Both the position numbers and the translations under genes were made by a program. This document shows, piece by piece, positions 1-12,800 of a stretch of DNA of 64,000 nt. Source of the DNA: Lomentospora prolificans (taxonomy: Eukaryota; Ascomycota; Sordariomycetes; Microascales; Microascaceae); assembly GCA_029532625.1 (NCBI GenBank), contig JARFXM010000003.1:2480001-2544000 (forward strand). The letters are read 5' to 3'. Under the pieces are notes generated by a model, which was given only the letters and a program-made list of their open reading frames with translations, did no database searches and had not been told where the DNA came from. Each line of letters starts with the position of its first letter. The first letter of the stretch is position 1.

Positions 1-859
1 GTATATACTCCTCTCTTCTAGTTCCTTATCTTTAGATACTAACTTTTAGTTTTAGCTACTAGTATTAAGTATATAAGGTATATTTAGTAGGCTAAGCCCT
101 ATATCCCTTCTACTAGGCCCTTAGTAGACTAGGGGGTTATTCTTATAGCTACTCTTACTAGTAATAGTATCCCTAAGGTTAGTATTCCTTATAACTTCTA
201 AGATAGTAAGGATATTACTAACTTCCTATAGATAGGCTAAGCTAAAGGAGGTCTAATAGGCTATAAAGAAGTTATTATTAAAGGTAAGGAAGGAAGAGAG
301 TAGGGACCTAACCTCTATACTATCTTAAGTAAAGTAGTAGGAGTATTTAGCTTCTAACTCTAATAGGATAGTAGACCTCTTAGAGGGGATCCTTTTAGTA
401 ATAGAGACTTAGCTTTACTTTAAAGCTAGCTTTATTATTACTAGGTTTTTAATAAGGGCTAGTAAAGGAGCTACTAGTTAAGGTTTAGATAGTTAGAGAG
501 TTTATAGCTAGAAGGGTAGTTAGGGAGCTAGTAGCTAGGGGTTAAGTTAGGGGGTTAGTAGCTAAAGGGGTAGCTAAGTAGAGTCTAATAGTAATTTCCC
601 TTCTAACTAAGAGGGAGGAGGTTTATAGTATATTTATTAAGGAGATAAGTTTACTTTTACTTTATTTACTAGTTCTTATAATTAATTATAGAGTAATTCT
701 AGTAGTATTCTAATATTTTACTCTTTTAAAATAAAAATTCTCTACTAGTAGTTTATAGGATAATCTCTTCTTAATCTCCTTCTACTCCCTTTAATAGTTT
801 ATCTACTCTGATTACTAAGTCTGATCTATTCCTTATACCTTATACCTATAGCTATACCT
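1..859. repeat. RIP-degraded TA-rich repeat DNA, origin unclear
   Basis: The sequence is built almost entirely from words such as cta, tag, tat and ctt; CA, TG and CG dinucleotides are nearly absent, with rare exceptions around 807-820. That is what is left when CpA is converted to TpA on both strands, i.e. RIP. No open frame survives. It lies just beyond the chromodomain end of the reverse-strand retroelement, so it could hold that element's 3' LTR or part of a second element. I could not identify LTR ends, a TG...CA boundary or a target-site duplication. Confidence 0.7.
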
Positions 860-3800
860 TATATTTATCTATTAACTAGGGGTTTTTAAATATACTATAA
901 TATTCCTATAAACTTTCTTTAATAGGATAGCCCTTCTATTAGATAAGATATTATCTAGCCTAATATAGCCCTTTTACTCTAAGGATTACTTTAACTTTAT
1001 AAGTAGGTTTAGGGATATTAGGGACCTCCTATAATACTATAAGTCCTTCTCCTAGCCTTAGGTAGTAGGGTTCTAGTAAACTAATAGGGAAGATAGGGTA
1101 AAGTTAAGTCTATAGTAGTAATACTAATTAGTATACTAATTTATAATACCCTATAATTACTTCTACCTAATAAGGACTTATAAACTTTTTAGATAGTTTC
1201 CTACTTAGCCTACTAGATCTTAGGTTCTTTATAGATAAGAGGATCTAGTTACCTACTATAAATTCCTTTTTTACCCTTTATTAATTATAGTATATAGTAT
1301 ATAAATATATAACTTCTTTAAGGTTCTTCCTAGCTTCTTCCCTAGTAATACCTAGTTACTAGGCTTATATAGTAGCCTAGGGTATACTTCCTTTTCCTTA
1401 TATCTATATTTTAAATATATAGGGCTAGAAACTAAATAGTATATTTATAGGGGTATTATAAAGGGAAGTATACTAGGTATTATTATAAGTATACTAGGTA
1501 AGAGGTAGTAGTATAGCCTAGTTATTCTATTCTTTATTATAAAAAGTATAAAGGTATTATTTAAGGACCTAGTTGATTTACTTAGTCTACTTATTAGTTT
1601 AAGGGTAGTATATAGTACTTAGCCTTTAGCTAGTACCTAAGGCCTTATATATTATTTCCTAGAACTTACTAGTAAATAATAAACCTCTATTAGATACTAT
1701 TCCTTTAAAAGGACTAAAGTATTAGTAGATATAGTAGATTAGTAGATCTATAAAGCCCCTACTAGTTAGGTTCTTACTTATTTTAATATATATTATATAC
1801 TTAGTAAAGTAGTTAATAATAATAAGGATTATATTATACTTCTTCTTATATACTGATTCTAAGGGTAGAAGGTTAGTAATGAAATCTAGTAAGATCTTAG
1901 TAAAGGGCCTACTAGGTACCTTAAGTAGTACTAGGAGTTTATATAGCTTATACTATCATGATTTTACTTTTTAATATATATAATAAGTAAGAATATAGCT
2001 TTAAATATTATATACTATAGAGTCCTAATAGAATTTACTATAAACTTACTTCTAGGTTTATATAATACTGAGGTAACTTACTATAAAGGAGTTATATATT
2101 AGTTTAAGTATTTTATTATATATAGGAATAAGTATATAAACCTAGCTATCTATCCTTAGAATACCTTTATTATAAAAGCTCTATTACTATTTTAATACTT
2201 ATCTACTATAACTTTACTATTTCTATCCCTCTATTTTTATAAAGGGATCCTCTTTTTATACTACTTATATAGTATCTATAAGAGTAGGCTTAAGACTTTC
2301 TTATTTATTACTATTAGTACATGGCATACCTGCTTGCAATATTTCCAGTATACTATTACTTATGGCCACTAAACTTGGCATACTACTTGTGCTTGGGTCC
2401 TCAGCTGCTTTGCCACTGCTTAGCAACTGGGCTGCATGACATGTTATCACTACTATAGCCCTTAGGTGTCTGGACTTTAATACTAGCAAGTAGATACTGT
2501 ATATACTGTGTGTTGGCTTCACTTCTGGAAAATGCTATAGAAGGCCTTCCCTGGCCTCTATTTTTACTATTATATATACTATGCCTAATATATGATCACA
2601 ATACCTGCTCAAGGGGTCCACTAGGTTCTTCACTCCCTCATAATATTTGATCTCAAAGTCAAATACTGCAAGCTCTTCTATCTATCTTGCTTCTCAACTA
2701 GATAGCCTCTGCTTCATAGTAAGATAGTAGTGGTTCAGGTGGTTAGTCACTACTTCGACTATATAAGCTAAATAGGCTATATAGTATTACTACTACTAAA
2801 ACACTTATACAATCACTAATAGTTCCGTATCAGGAGTTGAGTATCATAGCTCAGCACCTTGTAGCTTCTTTAAAAGGAATATAACAGGGAACCAGAGCCT
2901 ATTATACTCCTAGCTCAGGATTATACCTATTATATATTCTAAGGTATTAGTTTTAATATAAGTTCACTACTTAGAGTTAAAGTACTAGAGGAGTAGTATA
3001 CTACTAAAGAAGCTCTTTAGTTCCTTAAAAATAGCTTATATCTTATCTATTATTATTATAAGTCCTTTAGTACTACTTTTTATAGTATTAGTAAGGGCTA
3101 CTATAACTTTACTATAGTTCTTAATAAAATATTAGTAGAACCTAGCAAATCCTAGGAATATAAGGATTTTATAGATAGTTCATAGTTTAGGCTACTCCTA
3201 AATCATAGTAATATACTTACTTTCTATTTCTATTCTATTAGGCCCTATAATAAATCTAAGAAATCTAACTTTTTCTACTTTAAATTTATACTTCTTTAAA
3301 TTAATTTATAGTCTACTTTCTACTAGTTATTTAAATATACTATAAATATATATATAATAAGTTTCAAGGTCTTAAAAGTAGATTAGTATATTATCTAAGT
3401 AGATAATATAAACTATATCTACTAGGTTACCTAGTATTTTATTAATATAGGTCTAGAAGGTTATAGGTATATTTATAAGTCTGAATAGTATAACTATATA
3501 CTTAAAGTAACTATATTAATATTAAAATACTATTTTCTATTAATTACCTTCTTTAATACTTATAGAGTAGTATATATCTTTAAGGTTAAGATAGGTATAG
3601 TATTATAAGTACTTTAAATAGTCTAGGATTTTATTAATAAGTGGAAGAGATATATGGTTCTTTTATATCACTTGGTTCAAGCCTCTGTAATTAATATATA
3701 TTTATAGAGAGCCTCCTTTTTTTAGGATAAAGAGTATTAGGGCACCTATAGGGCTACTACTAGGTTATATCTACCCCTTTTCAAGGGTATCTTAAAGGTA

Positions 3801-6060
3801 CTACTATAAGACTACTAGTTCTTTCTCTACTAGTAGGTAGATAGGGCTAAAGGGAACCTCTTTACCTAATTCTAGAATAATTTTATATACTATTTTAGTA
3901 GCCCTCTAATACCTTTTCTATATAGTCTTAAAGAGATTATAGTAATAACTTAGTATTATTAGATTAGGACTAGGTATAGTATTTCCTTCTAAACCCTCCT
4001 CTTCTTTAGTTTCCTTAGGGTAAATTATAACTAAGAATATATAGTAAGATATATATATATAAGTATATAGTTCCTTTTTACTTTTATAGATAAGAATACC
4101 CTTAGGTCTAGTTAGATATACCTATACTTAGTATTTATAGTTCTTTAGTAGTTTGACTACTTTATACTAGGGATATCTAAGGATATAGTTATAAGGTCTA
4201 ATATTAGTAATAATCTATATTATACTTATATATCTAGTTATACTTAAGTTATTAATAATTTATATAAGATATTACTATTACCTAATAATATTAAATATAT
4301 TTTTCTACTATTATATAGGGTTACCCTAATAAGGTTAAAGATTAGTAAGTTTATAAGTACTTAGTAAGTATTTTACTATAATATTAAAGAATAAGCTACT
4401 ATTAAGGAGTACTTCTTATTTAAGCCAGTAGCTATTAGTATATAGTTCTATAGGAGTTATTATATAGTCTACTATAAGCTTATTATCTCCTTAGGGTTTC
4501 TCTACTATTATTCTACTAGTATTTATAGTAGTTATAAAGCTTATATAAGGTACTACTAGTATAGTATTAGGGTTCTAGGAGTTTATATTTAGATAGATAG
4601 ACTATATATAGCTTTTTTAGTTATATCCTTAATAAAGCACTTTAGGATACTTATAGATAATATAGCTAGGAGTGCTATAGCTATAGTAGGTAACCTTACT
4701 AGGGGTTTGCTATAGAGTTTATTTAGGTTATAGGGTATTTATATAAGCTTGGTATATTCTTTTTAAAGTTAGTATTATTAGGCTTATTATCCTATTAATA
4801 CTTTATTAGCTATTTAAAGTACTTCTATTCCCTTATTAGTACTAGTTAGAATTATTCTTAATATTTCCTCTATTATTATTTACTATAGTCTCTTAGTTAC
4901 TATTATATAAGAATAAGCCTTCTATACTATAAGCCTACTTAATAAGTTTAGAGTAATTCTTTAGTAGTCTATACTAAGTTAGAACTATATATAGTAGTTC
5001 CCTTACTATAATATATATAAAGATATATATAAATTTTTTTAAGATAGGAAAAGGGAGTTTAATAAGTATTAGTTTATATTCTTCTAAGTAAGAGTTAAAG
5101 TTCTAGTTCTCTTATTACTAAAGGTTAACTAACTATTAACCTCCTATAACTATATAGTTATTATACCTAGAGTTTAAAGCTCTAAGGAAGTTCTCTATAT
5201 AGCTCTAGGGAATAAATTTAAGATCTCCTCTAAAAGTATAAGTAATATAAGTTATCTAATAGATTACTATAACTCTACTAAGGAAGCCTATAGTAATAGA
5301 ATACTTCTAATATTCATCTATTATTTTACTAAAGTAGTCAAAGTAGGCTTTAAGTTTAAATAAGAAGGTATTAAGTTAGGCCTAGGTACTTCCTTTATAC
5401 TCTATAGGTTATAAGTTATTTAGGATTCTATTACTAAGTTATATATACTTTACTAGGGATTTACTAGTACTTATAGTAGGAGTAGAATCTTCCTAGAAAG
5501 AATTAAAAGTTAGAATTTCCCCTTCTATAAATATAGTAAGATAAGTATACTTATACTTATTAGCTACCTATAACCTAATAGTATAGATAGTATTATTAAG
5601 TTCTTATCTACTAAGGCTAATAATATAATTAGGAGTAAGATTAGTAATATCTCTAATTAGTAAAGAGTTTATAGTAGTTTCTCCTTAAAAGTAGAAAGGA
5701 GCTCCTAAAATACTAATAAGGTTATTAAATATTAGATCTTCTATAATAATATTTATATAATATTAATCTTATATATTAAGATACTAAAAGGTTATAAGTT
5801 CTTTACTATATTCTTAGTTAATAGTCTTAAGGATAATATTAATAATTTTAAAAGAGTAGTCTTTATAGTTAGATATCTTATCCTTAATAGTCTAATTAAT
5901 AAGTTAAAGAGTAATTAGTATATAAGGGTTAATTATTAATATTAGAGTAAAGAGGTATAATATATTAGGTAAACTAGATATAAGGTAGGTATAAAGTATA
6001 TTAGGTTACTAATTACTATCCTTCTTCTTCTCTTTTCTATTTTCCTAGATATTCTCTTTT
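860..6060 (-). mobile_element. RIP-inactivated Ty3/Gypsy LTR retrotransposon (chromovirus type)
   Basis: Reading the minus strand through many stops recovers pol in the Ty3/Gypsy order. A gag-like stretch may lie around 5.0-6.0 kb. Reverse transcriptase is at about 3230-3480, with IYLDNILIY at 3378-3404 in place of the catalytic YLDD box and a remnant of the FGLTNAPATF motif just upstream. RNase H is at about 2580-2890 (YSTPDTELL, then FDFEIKYYEGVKNLVDPLSR). The integrase core is at about 1740-1920 (LDFITNLLP...NYFTKYIIYI). A chromodomain is at about 870-985 (YLI-x-x-KGYPIKES). RT-RNaseH-IN-chromodomain is the chromovirus layout. The D-to-N change in the YLDD box is a RIP-type G-to-A change. 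The element is dead. LTRs and protease were not located. Confidence 0.85.
2315..2930 (-). mobile_element. Less-mutated patch of the retroelement (RNase H and linker)
   Basis: Inside the saturated RIP region this stretch keeps many CA, TG and some CG dinucleotides. On the minus strand it encodes the end of the RNase H domain almost without stops (FDFEIKYYEGVKNLVDPLSRYC), followed by an open stretch at 2522-2301. The change in composition at both edges is visible by eye, near 2315 and near 2930. The reading frame joins the RIP-ruined parts on both sides, so it is the same element and not an unrelated insertion. Confidence 0.65.
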
Positions 6061-6164
6061 TTTTATAGTTAGGGACTTTAATATAAGGTTCCTTTAATCT
6101 AGTATCTAACTCTACCTAGTTAGATACTCTAATTACTCTCTCTTTCCTACTACTATATAGTTAT

Positions 6165-6440
6165 AGTATTATTACTAGCTAGATCACTTATTTACTCTTA
6201 ACTACTAGGCTATTACTTCCTTATTACTAGCTAGGTTATCTGTTTGCCCTGATGGCTGGGTTGCTATATTATAGCTACTAGCTGGGTTATCTGTTTGCTC
6301 TTAACTACTAGGTTATCATATCATCATCGCTAGCTAGGTCGCTGGGTCGTCTGTTTGCCCTGACGGCTGGGTTGCTGTGTTATAGCTGCTAGCTGGATTG
6401 CCCGTTTACTCCTAACTGCTGGGTCATCACAGCATTAGTT
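6165..6440. repeat. Tandem ~53-bp imperfect repeats with graded RIP
   Basis: About five units of roughly 50-56 bp are recognisable, each built on a ctagctgg...tgtttgccct...gctgggt core and alternating between two sub-types. The left-most unit (from about 6170) is TA-rich and the right-most (about 6387-6435) is of normal composition. The matching words differ mostly by C-to-T or G-to-A: ctagctaga against ctagctgga, and taactactagg against taactgctggg. This is the right-hand edge of the RIP-affected block. Confidence 0.7.
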
Positions 6441-8428
6441 TCCCTGATTCCAGCGAGGGTATCGTGAGGGCGATCGTTATCGCTGTGACTTCGTTGGTTC
6501 TTCTTCTCTTCCTTACACATTAAGTCCGATGAAGATCACTCTGGGGTAACCAAAGAATTGGGAAAGCTCTGCATTCTGATCGCATCATCAAATAATCGGC
6601 TACGTGTTGTCTTCGATTTCCCTCCATGGCCGTGAATTGCCGCTCCAGTATCCTCCCTGGATTCCAGAAATATTCGTGTATCGGTGCTGCTCTAAACGGT
6701 CACCGCGGAAGACACGACAAATGGCGTGTTGTTGGTAGGGCACTATGTGTCTCTTGGCTTATTCAACTGGCCCTCCTCAGATGGAAGTCGGGTATTGCGA
6801 TAATAACCCCGAGCAAGCACGTTAGTTCACCGTCTACCGACATATGTGCCGATAGACTAGCCTCCATATAATACGCGTGTCTTCTATAATACAACCCCTT
6901 TTCTTCTCCCGAGCCCCCATAGGTCGCACCTGATACACGCTTATATGGTAATTTGCGCCCTTAATACTTGGGGTACATGAGCTGGGGTCGATATTTCGGG
7001 ATTTTCTGCCTCGGGAATGACCCTCGCACGCCAGGAGATGCTTGCAAAGTCAATACCAAAGGGGCTTGGGTCCTAAGGGCGCATGTTGCGAAATTGTTAA
7101 TAATGAGTAGCCGCGCTTGTCGTGGTTGGGTGCACAGCCATCCCACGGAAACAAGAACGAGCATACTTAGTATTGCAGGCAGGCTTGAGTTCCTGCGAAG
7201 AACCCCGAGCGGTTAAGTCGATTTGCCCCGGAAGATGCGTCATGAAACGCCATGGAATACCATAATGCGCCTCTTGGAATCCTGATCCCTCTGTCAATAC
7301 ACCATCAATAGCCCTATCTAGAACGTGGTTTGTACCTGTCCTTCGCAAGGCACGAGAGTGGGATCTCACATCATCACAATCTAGGCGTTAGGTAAATATA
7401 CAAGTGACCCTACACGGTAAGCCATTAGAACTGTAGATCTCGGAGTAGTAGTGGGTTATCAAGACGATAGCGCCCTGATTATTATGCTTGTCTCAGTAAA
7501 GACTAGCAATGGTATTATTGGTATTCGTGAGCACCAGACGGTGACATTTCGGCGAGAACAGGTTCAAGTTAAATTTACTGCCACACCATGGTCTCCCCTT
7601 CTCGCGATCCCACAATCTTTGTCGACGGGTTAAAAAGCCGGTGGGCACACAAAAGCGCGGCCAGCTATAGTTGCGCTTGCCACATAATATAGACGGACTG
7701 ACCACTCAGAGACGGCCACTATGCGTCCAAGTTCCCAATGAAAGTCGCCAAGCACGAACGACCTCCTTTTCTCTCGGCGTCCTTGTTGCGTTTAGCAGCG
7801 GGGCGATGGAAATCCCAACCTTTGCTCGACGCGATGCAGTGCAGATACTTGACCACCGGGTTCTTCTCGCCATGCCAGAGCTAATCGGTGTCGGGTGTTG
7901 AAGCATTCACTTCGTCGTGGCGGACCCTCCTCGCACGTGTGTGGTCTACTTTGTAGGCACTAAGATGCGGCCTGGCAGTTTTCCAACAAATGTCGGCAGT
8001 TAGTGGATATATTGGTCGTCTTCCGGAATAATAGATGAACTTTTGGATTTACACGGACGGGTATTGCGGGGCACGACGCCGGCGTGTGGCAGCAAATTTA
8101 GCTTCTTTAATATTTTTTTTTTCCGTGACGTTTGTTCGCCAATATAACGGACGAGTGAATAGGCCCCGCTTTTTAATCCCATCAATAGATGAGGATAAAT
8201 AGGCGACTTTTTACATAGATGATGGCAACGTAATTCGCCATCAAGTACCCAACGCCACTCTGTCAACGGCAAGTTGTCTGGGGTAATCGTAGTGTGGGGA
8301 ACCGGTGGGAGCGAACTGTCCACCAGTATCCACGAGGGAGACAGGCACCCGGGTATGGCGCTGGAAGTGTAAGTGAGCGGCTTATCGATGTTGACGGATT
8401 ATTTGATGCTTGCTCTCTCTTGCTCTCT

Positions 8429-8430
<2 letters not shown>

Positions 8431-8468
<38 letters not shown>
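8431..8468. repeat. Compound CT/TA microsatellite
   Basis: A run of about eleven CT units passes directly into about eight TA units. It lies about 150 bp upstream of the start codon of the DUF1996 gene, so length changes could alter promoter spacing (inference). Confidence 0.9.
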
Positions 8469-8503
8469 CAGGGCTCTAATATATACGCCAGGGCCCTAGG
8501 CTC

Positions 8504-8510
8504 TATATAA
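8504..8510 (+). promoter_or_regulatory. TATA box of the DUF1996 gene
   Basis: TATATAA lies 113 bp upstream of the ATG and is followed by a CT-rich stretch (about 8520-8600) of the kind that often surrounds transcription starts in filamentous fungi. Its role is inferred from position and sequence only. Confidence 0.5.
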
Positions 8511-8622
8511 TGGATGGCTGTCCCGGAACTCTCCCACATCTCCCCTTCCGGACACCTCGCCTTCTCCCACCCACCCACCATCGCTGTCACTGCTCCTTGA
8601 ACATCACGCTCATTCTGCAACA

Positions 8623-9854
8623 ATGAAGTGGTTTCCCATTGTCTCCGCGCTCGTCGCGCCTTCGCAGGCTGCGCTCCGATTCGGATGCTCGACCTTGACC
8701 ATCCAACGTCTTGACCCTCTCGTCGAGCCCGGCGCGGTCCCCTCCGCTCATCTTCACCAGATTGTCGGTGGAAATGCCTTCAACGCGACCATGGAGGGTG
8801 ACGTTGGCGAAAGGGGAACCTGCACCACCTGCACCTTCACCGAGGACTTTTCTAACTACTGGACCGCCGTCATGTTCTTCAAGCACCCCAACGGCACCTA
8901 CCAGCGAGTTCCCATCATGCAGAACACTGCCCTTCCCAACGGTATCAACGGTGGCATGACCGTGTACTACACTCAGCAGGACTTCTCCTCTAACGGAAAC
9001 CAGAAGATCACTGCCTTCCCTCCCGTACGTGTGCTCTGCTCAGTTGTGTCCATGATAATTCATAGCAGACTAACATAAAAGTCAGGGCTTCCGCATGGTC
9101 GTCGGCAACCCCGGTGTCAAGACCTTGGCCGAGCAGCAGGCCAACCAGGGTGCTCCTGGTCTCCGTTTCGTGTGCCTCCAGAACAAGGGCACCCGATTCC
9201 CCGAGCTCACCACCTTCCCCGAGTCTCCTTGTGTCGGCGGTATCATGACCGTCCACCACTTCCCCGCGTAAGCCAACAGCCCCCCTTCGCGCCTACTCTT
9301 TTCCCGGATTTAGATCTCTTTGCTAACCGTGACGTAGCTGCTGGGATGGCGTCAATGCCGATAGCCCTGACCACAAGTCACACATGTACGACACCCAGAG
9401 GGGAACCTTTGTCAACGCCGGCCCCTGCCCCGCCTCCCACCCCGTCCGTGTTCCCCAGGTCGCCTACGAGACCCTCTGGGACACCACTCAGTTCAACGGT
9501 CTCTGGCCCGCTGGCAGCCCCAACCCCTTCACTCTTAGCTACGGCGATGGTGAGGGCTACGGCACTCACGCCGATTACCTCTTTGGCTGGAAGGGAGACT
9601 CGCTTCAGCGCGCCATGGATTCAAACTGCATGTTCAACGCTTGCGAGAACGGCCGCCCTCTTCTCTCGCAGGGTCCCAACGAAATGAACAAGTGCACCAT
9701 TCCTCAACTCGTCAACGAGAACATTGACGGCTGTAAGTTCCACAATAACACCCACTCAATCTATCCGCAAAAGACGGACAATTTAACTAATTATGCTACT
9801 CTAGGGCTCACCGAGATGCCTGGCCAGGGCATGATCATGAACAAGAACAAATAA
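8623..9854 (+). CDS. Secreted DUF1996-domain protein
   Basis: Four exons, 8623-9024, 9086-9267, 9338-9732 and 9805-9854, give a 342-residue protein with consistent phases. All introns are GT/AG; the first has an actaac branch point. Residues 1-17 form a signal peptide ending near SQA, so secretion is expected. The rest is one DUF1996 domain (known from many secreted fungal proteins, function unknown). Visible family features are the N-terminal HLHQIVGG segment, the CTTC pair, CWDGVNADSPDHKSHM, and the C-terminal YGTHADYLFGWKGDSLQRA stretch with many cysteines likely in disulphides. Unlike many relatives it carries no WSC domain or Ser/Thr-rich tail and stops soon after the domain. A TATA box and a CT/TA microsatellite lie upstream. 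It is an isolated gene in a gene-poor stretch. The family call is firm; the biochemical role is not known. Confidence 0.9.
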
Positions 9855-12800
9855 TTAAGCGATCTCTGGTGGCTCTTAATCCTGGTGGGCTAAGATATAT
9901 TGGGAGATAGCTATTACCGGCCGGAAAAACTTCTATTATACAAGTAGTTTGATAGCACAGGATGGCCGATCCCGAGGATATCAATTACGGTGTATTCTGG
10001 GCTCCGATATCAACTAGGAGTCCAACTTTATCTTTCATTCATATAACTTGAGCGACTTTCATTTCTTTTGACACAGATCTTTGGCTAGTCGCCATTTTCT
10101 TTCTGTCCCAGAATGACCTAGACAAATCCAAATATCTAATTTGAAGGAAGTTTTCCAGTTCCAACCACTTATACTTGACTTTACCTAGTATTCCGTTTTA
10201 CTGGGGTTTTTTCTTTCTTTTACTTTTTCTTTTTTAGATGAGGATGATGATGATCCGGAATCGCAGAACTCTGCTTTCTCCTTATGAACGAATATTCTCC
10301 ATGTATTAGTGCGACCGACCCTTTGGCCCGGGACGTCCGCTATCAATCTGCGGGGTGTGATTCTGGTGAGTTGTCTGTTGAGGCGATGACTTCGTCTTTG
10401 GGATTCTCACGGAGGGTGTCACACTAATACCTCCAGTGTCACTCCATGAAGTCATGGATGCCACAGAGAAAAGACATCCCGCCGTCACGTCGGCTGCAAG
10501 GGAGCGGGTCCGCCACGAGCGAGATGGATGCAAGCAATCTTGCGGAGAGGAAGCACATCAGTGGGGCGAACGGAGCCAGGCTCGGCGCTTTTTTCTTTCC
10601 TTCTTTTGCTTCCTTTCTTTGGCGAGCTAATCCAAACTGTCAGTATCTCAAAATGCCCCGAAAAAGAATAACATTCCGCACCACCTAACCCATGTGGGAA
10701 GGGTGTTTATTCGATTTCCCGGTTCGCATTTACTTAACCGATACCTGACATCTTGGCTGCCGTGGTTATTACAAACTAATCGCACGGATGGACGGAAGGA
10801 GTGCGGCGTGAGCTGGCTCCTGTGACCTCGAGCACGCTCTTCGTTGCGAAAATGCCACTCGTTTCACTGGGCACTTATGCCTTGGCACTATAAATATTGA
10901 CGAGAAGTGGCATTTGCTCTCTCCCCTCTTGGAGCAGAAGAGATCAACCATCCATTGCTTGGCTTACTGGCATTTCCGAGGGACTGATCTTGACTGAGAA
11001 TGGATGGCGAGCAGCGATCGACAGTGTTATTCTTGGCGCACTGGGAGGCCCAAAGCTCGGTTAACGAGCGCGAGAGGTCAATCTAAACTTAATATACTCG
11101 CAACTTGATGGCGATTCCGTTTAGACGGCGGCAGGTAATTAGAGCCGGGGCCAATCCGCGATCAAGACCCGCCCACCCAGCCGCCCGGCTCAGGCGGGGC
11201 CGGGGCCAAGGCGGGAACTCGTCGTTCCGAAAGGGGCAATGGCTCATATTGTCTTTGTGGATCAGGTGCCTCCATTTGCATACTCGTGCTCTTATCACCG
11301 TTATTGTGCCTATACATGCTCCTAGGCCCGCCGACGGAAGTGGCAACCATTATTACCCAAATTTTCCCTGGAAGACTTTTTATTAGTGATCATGCTTCGC
11401 TGGAGAGTGCCTTGATGCACGCCCAAAGATGGGACAAGGAAGAAAATTATAGGGGGTTTATTTACCATCTTGAACCCTTGCCTTGAGAGGGATATTCAAT
11501 TCTCAACTTCCACCGCCCTCGGCTAGTGCTAAACCTAACCTTAAGGCTATTGAAGAGAACAGACACCCCACTTCGAAATGCTGCACTCTCCAAATAGCTC
11601 CAGCACGAATGAATCGCGAAAGGGTGCGAATCAAGATTCAACCTCCCCATATCATGTTACTCTTTCAGGGTCTTCGCATACCACCGCATAAGATAAATTG
11701 ACTCTCACATGGTTGCGGCTCATATCCCCCGACGACTTATGTCTGCTGAAGCAGCCACGAAATGTCAACAAGTTTCAAGCCCCAGGCTGGGAGGCAATTA
11801 TGGTGTAAGGCTGGTACATATTACGCAGTCATCGTTGTACGAAACGAGATAGAGCCAAAAGTCCACGCACATAGATATAACGAGAGAGAAGCCTTCGCCG
11901 TATCCCTGCGGACTGAGCAGGTGGCCAGGACCTAATGGCCCCTGGTCCTCGGGATATTTCGGCGTTTGTAGACAGACATATAAGTGATGTATCTCATAGA
12001 GAGTGAAATTCAGAAACAACTCGGCATAGAATGTACGCAGGACTTACTCACCGGGATATCAAAGGACCTTTACCTGCCAAGTTCACGCATCGTTAAAGCA
12101 TTAGAGAGGGCAGCCAAAGTGCTTTTGCGAAAGAGCTCCACGTCATGACCATTAATCTACAAATCATACCAACTGTGACACCGCTTCTCTACTCAATACT
12201 TCGCTTCCTTTCGAAGCTAAGGCTGCTCTAATGCGTAAACCAATGCACTCTGTGCCGGCCCCCGCCCAAGACATCGGCATCTAGACCATGTCGCTCAACT
12301 GAACTGTATATGACAAACAATCTCTATTATATAGAGGGCTGGGGGAGGAAATAAAGCGCACACACATCAAAGCACTGGTTTCCTCAAATTTGGAAACTGC
12401 TTGAGCCAAATTTTCCGTTCCGGTGACACTTATTCGTGAGGATCCAAGGCTGGGCGAGCAAGACCTACTAGTAGCTAATGGGTATCATTGGTCCACGCCT
12501 AACTTTCCAAAAAATTCCTTGGTGGTGGTGACTCTCCTTTGGGCTTATCTTGCAGCTCGGCCTGTGGTTCTCCTCGTCAAAAGGTGCACAGGGGACGGCC
12601 GTGTCGCCGGAAAGATGACGCTACGCCGATTGTTAATGCGACAAGGCTCCCTATGCGCAAATTGGATTAGCCGTATTTGCGAGATCGGAAGAGCATCGTG
12701 ACGATGGAGCAGGACGGCCAACCTCTCTCTCGATACGAGAAGTAGGATGCAGTCTATAGTATTAGCGCCGTGCGGTGCAGAATGGGTGTTGAGAGGTCTG

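Larger units (their letters stand above)
6441..8622. other. Intergenic, no supported gene
   Basis: Composition is normal. Several short open frames occur on both strands (for example 6626-6871 and 8000-8323), but none shows a recognisable domain, signal peptide or intron structure. The last part is the promoter of the downstream secreted-protein gene and holds the microsatellite and TATA box listed separately. Confidence 0.6.

Noticed and set aside
6626..6871. 81-codon open frame beside the RIP block as a possible small effector
   Set aside because: No signal peptide, no cysteine spacing and no promoter or intron support.
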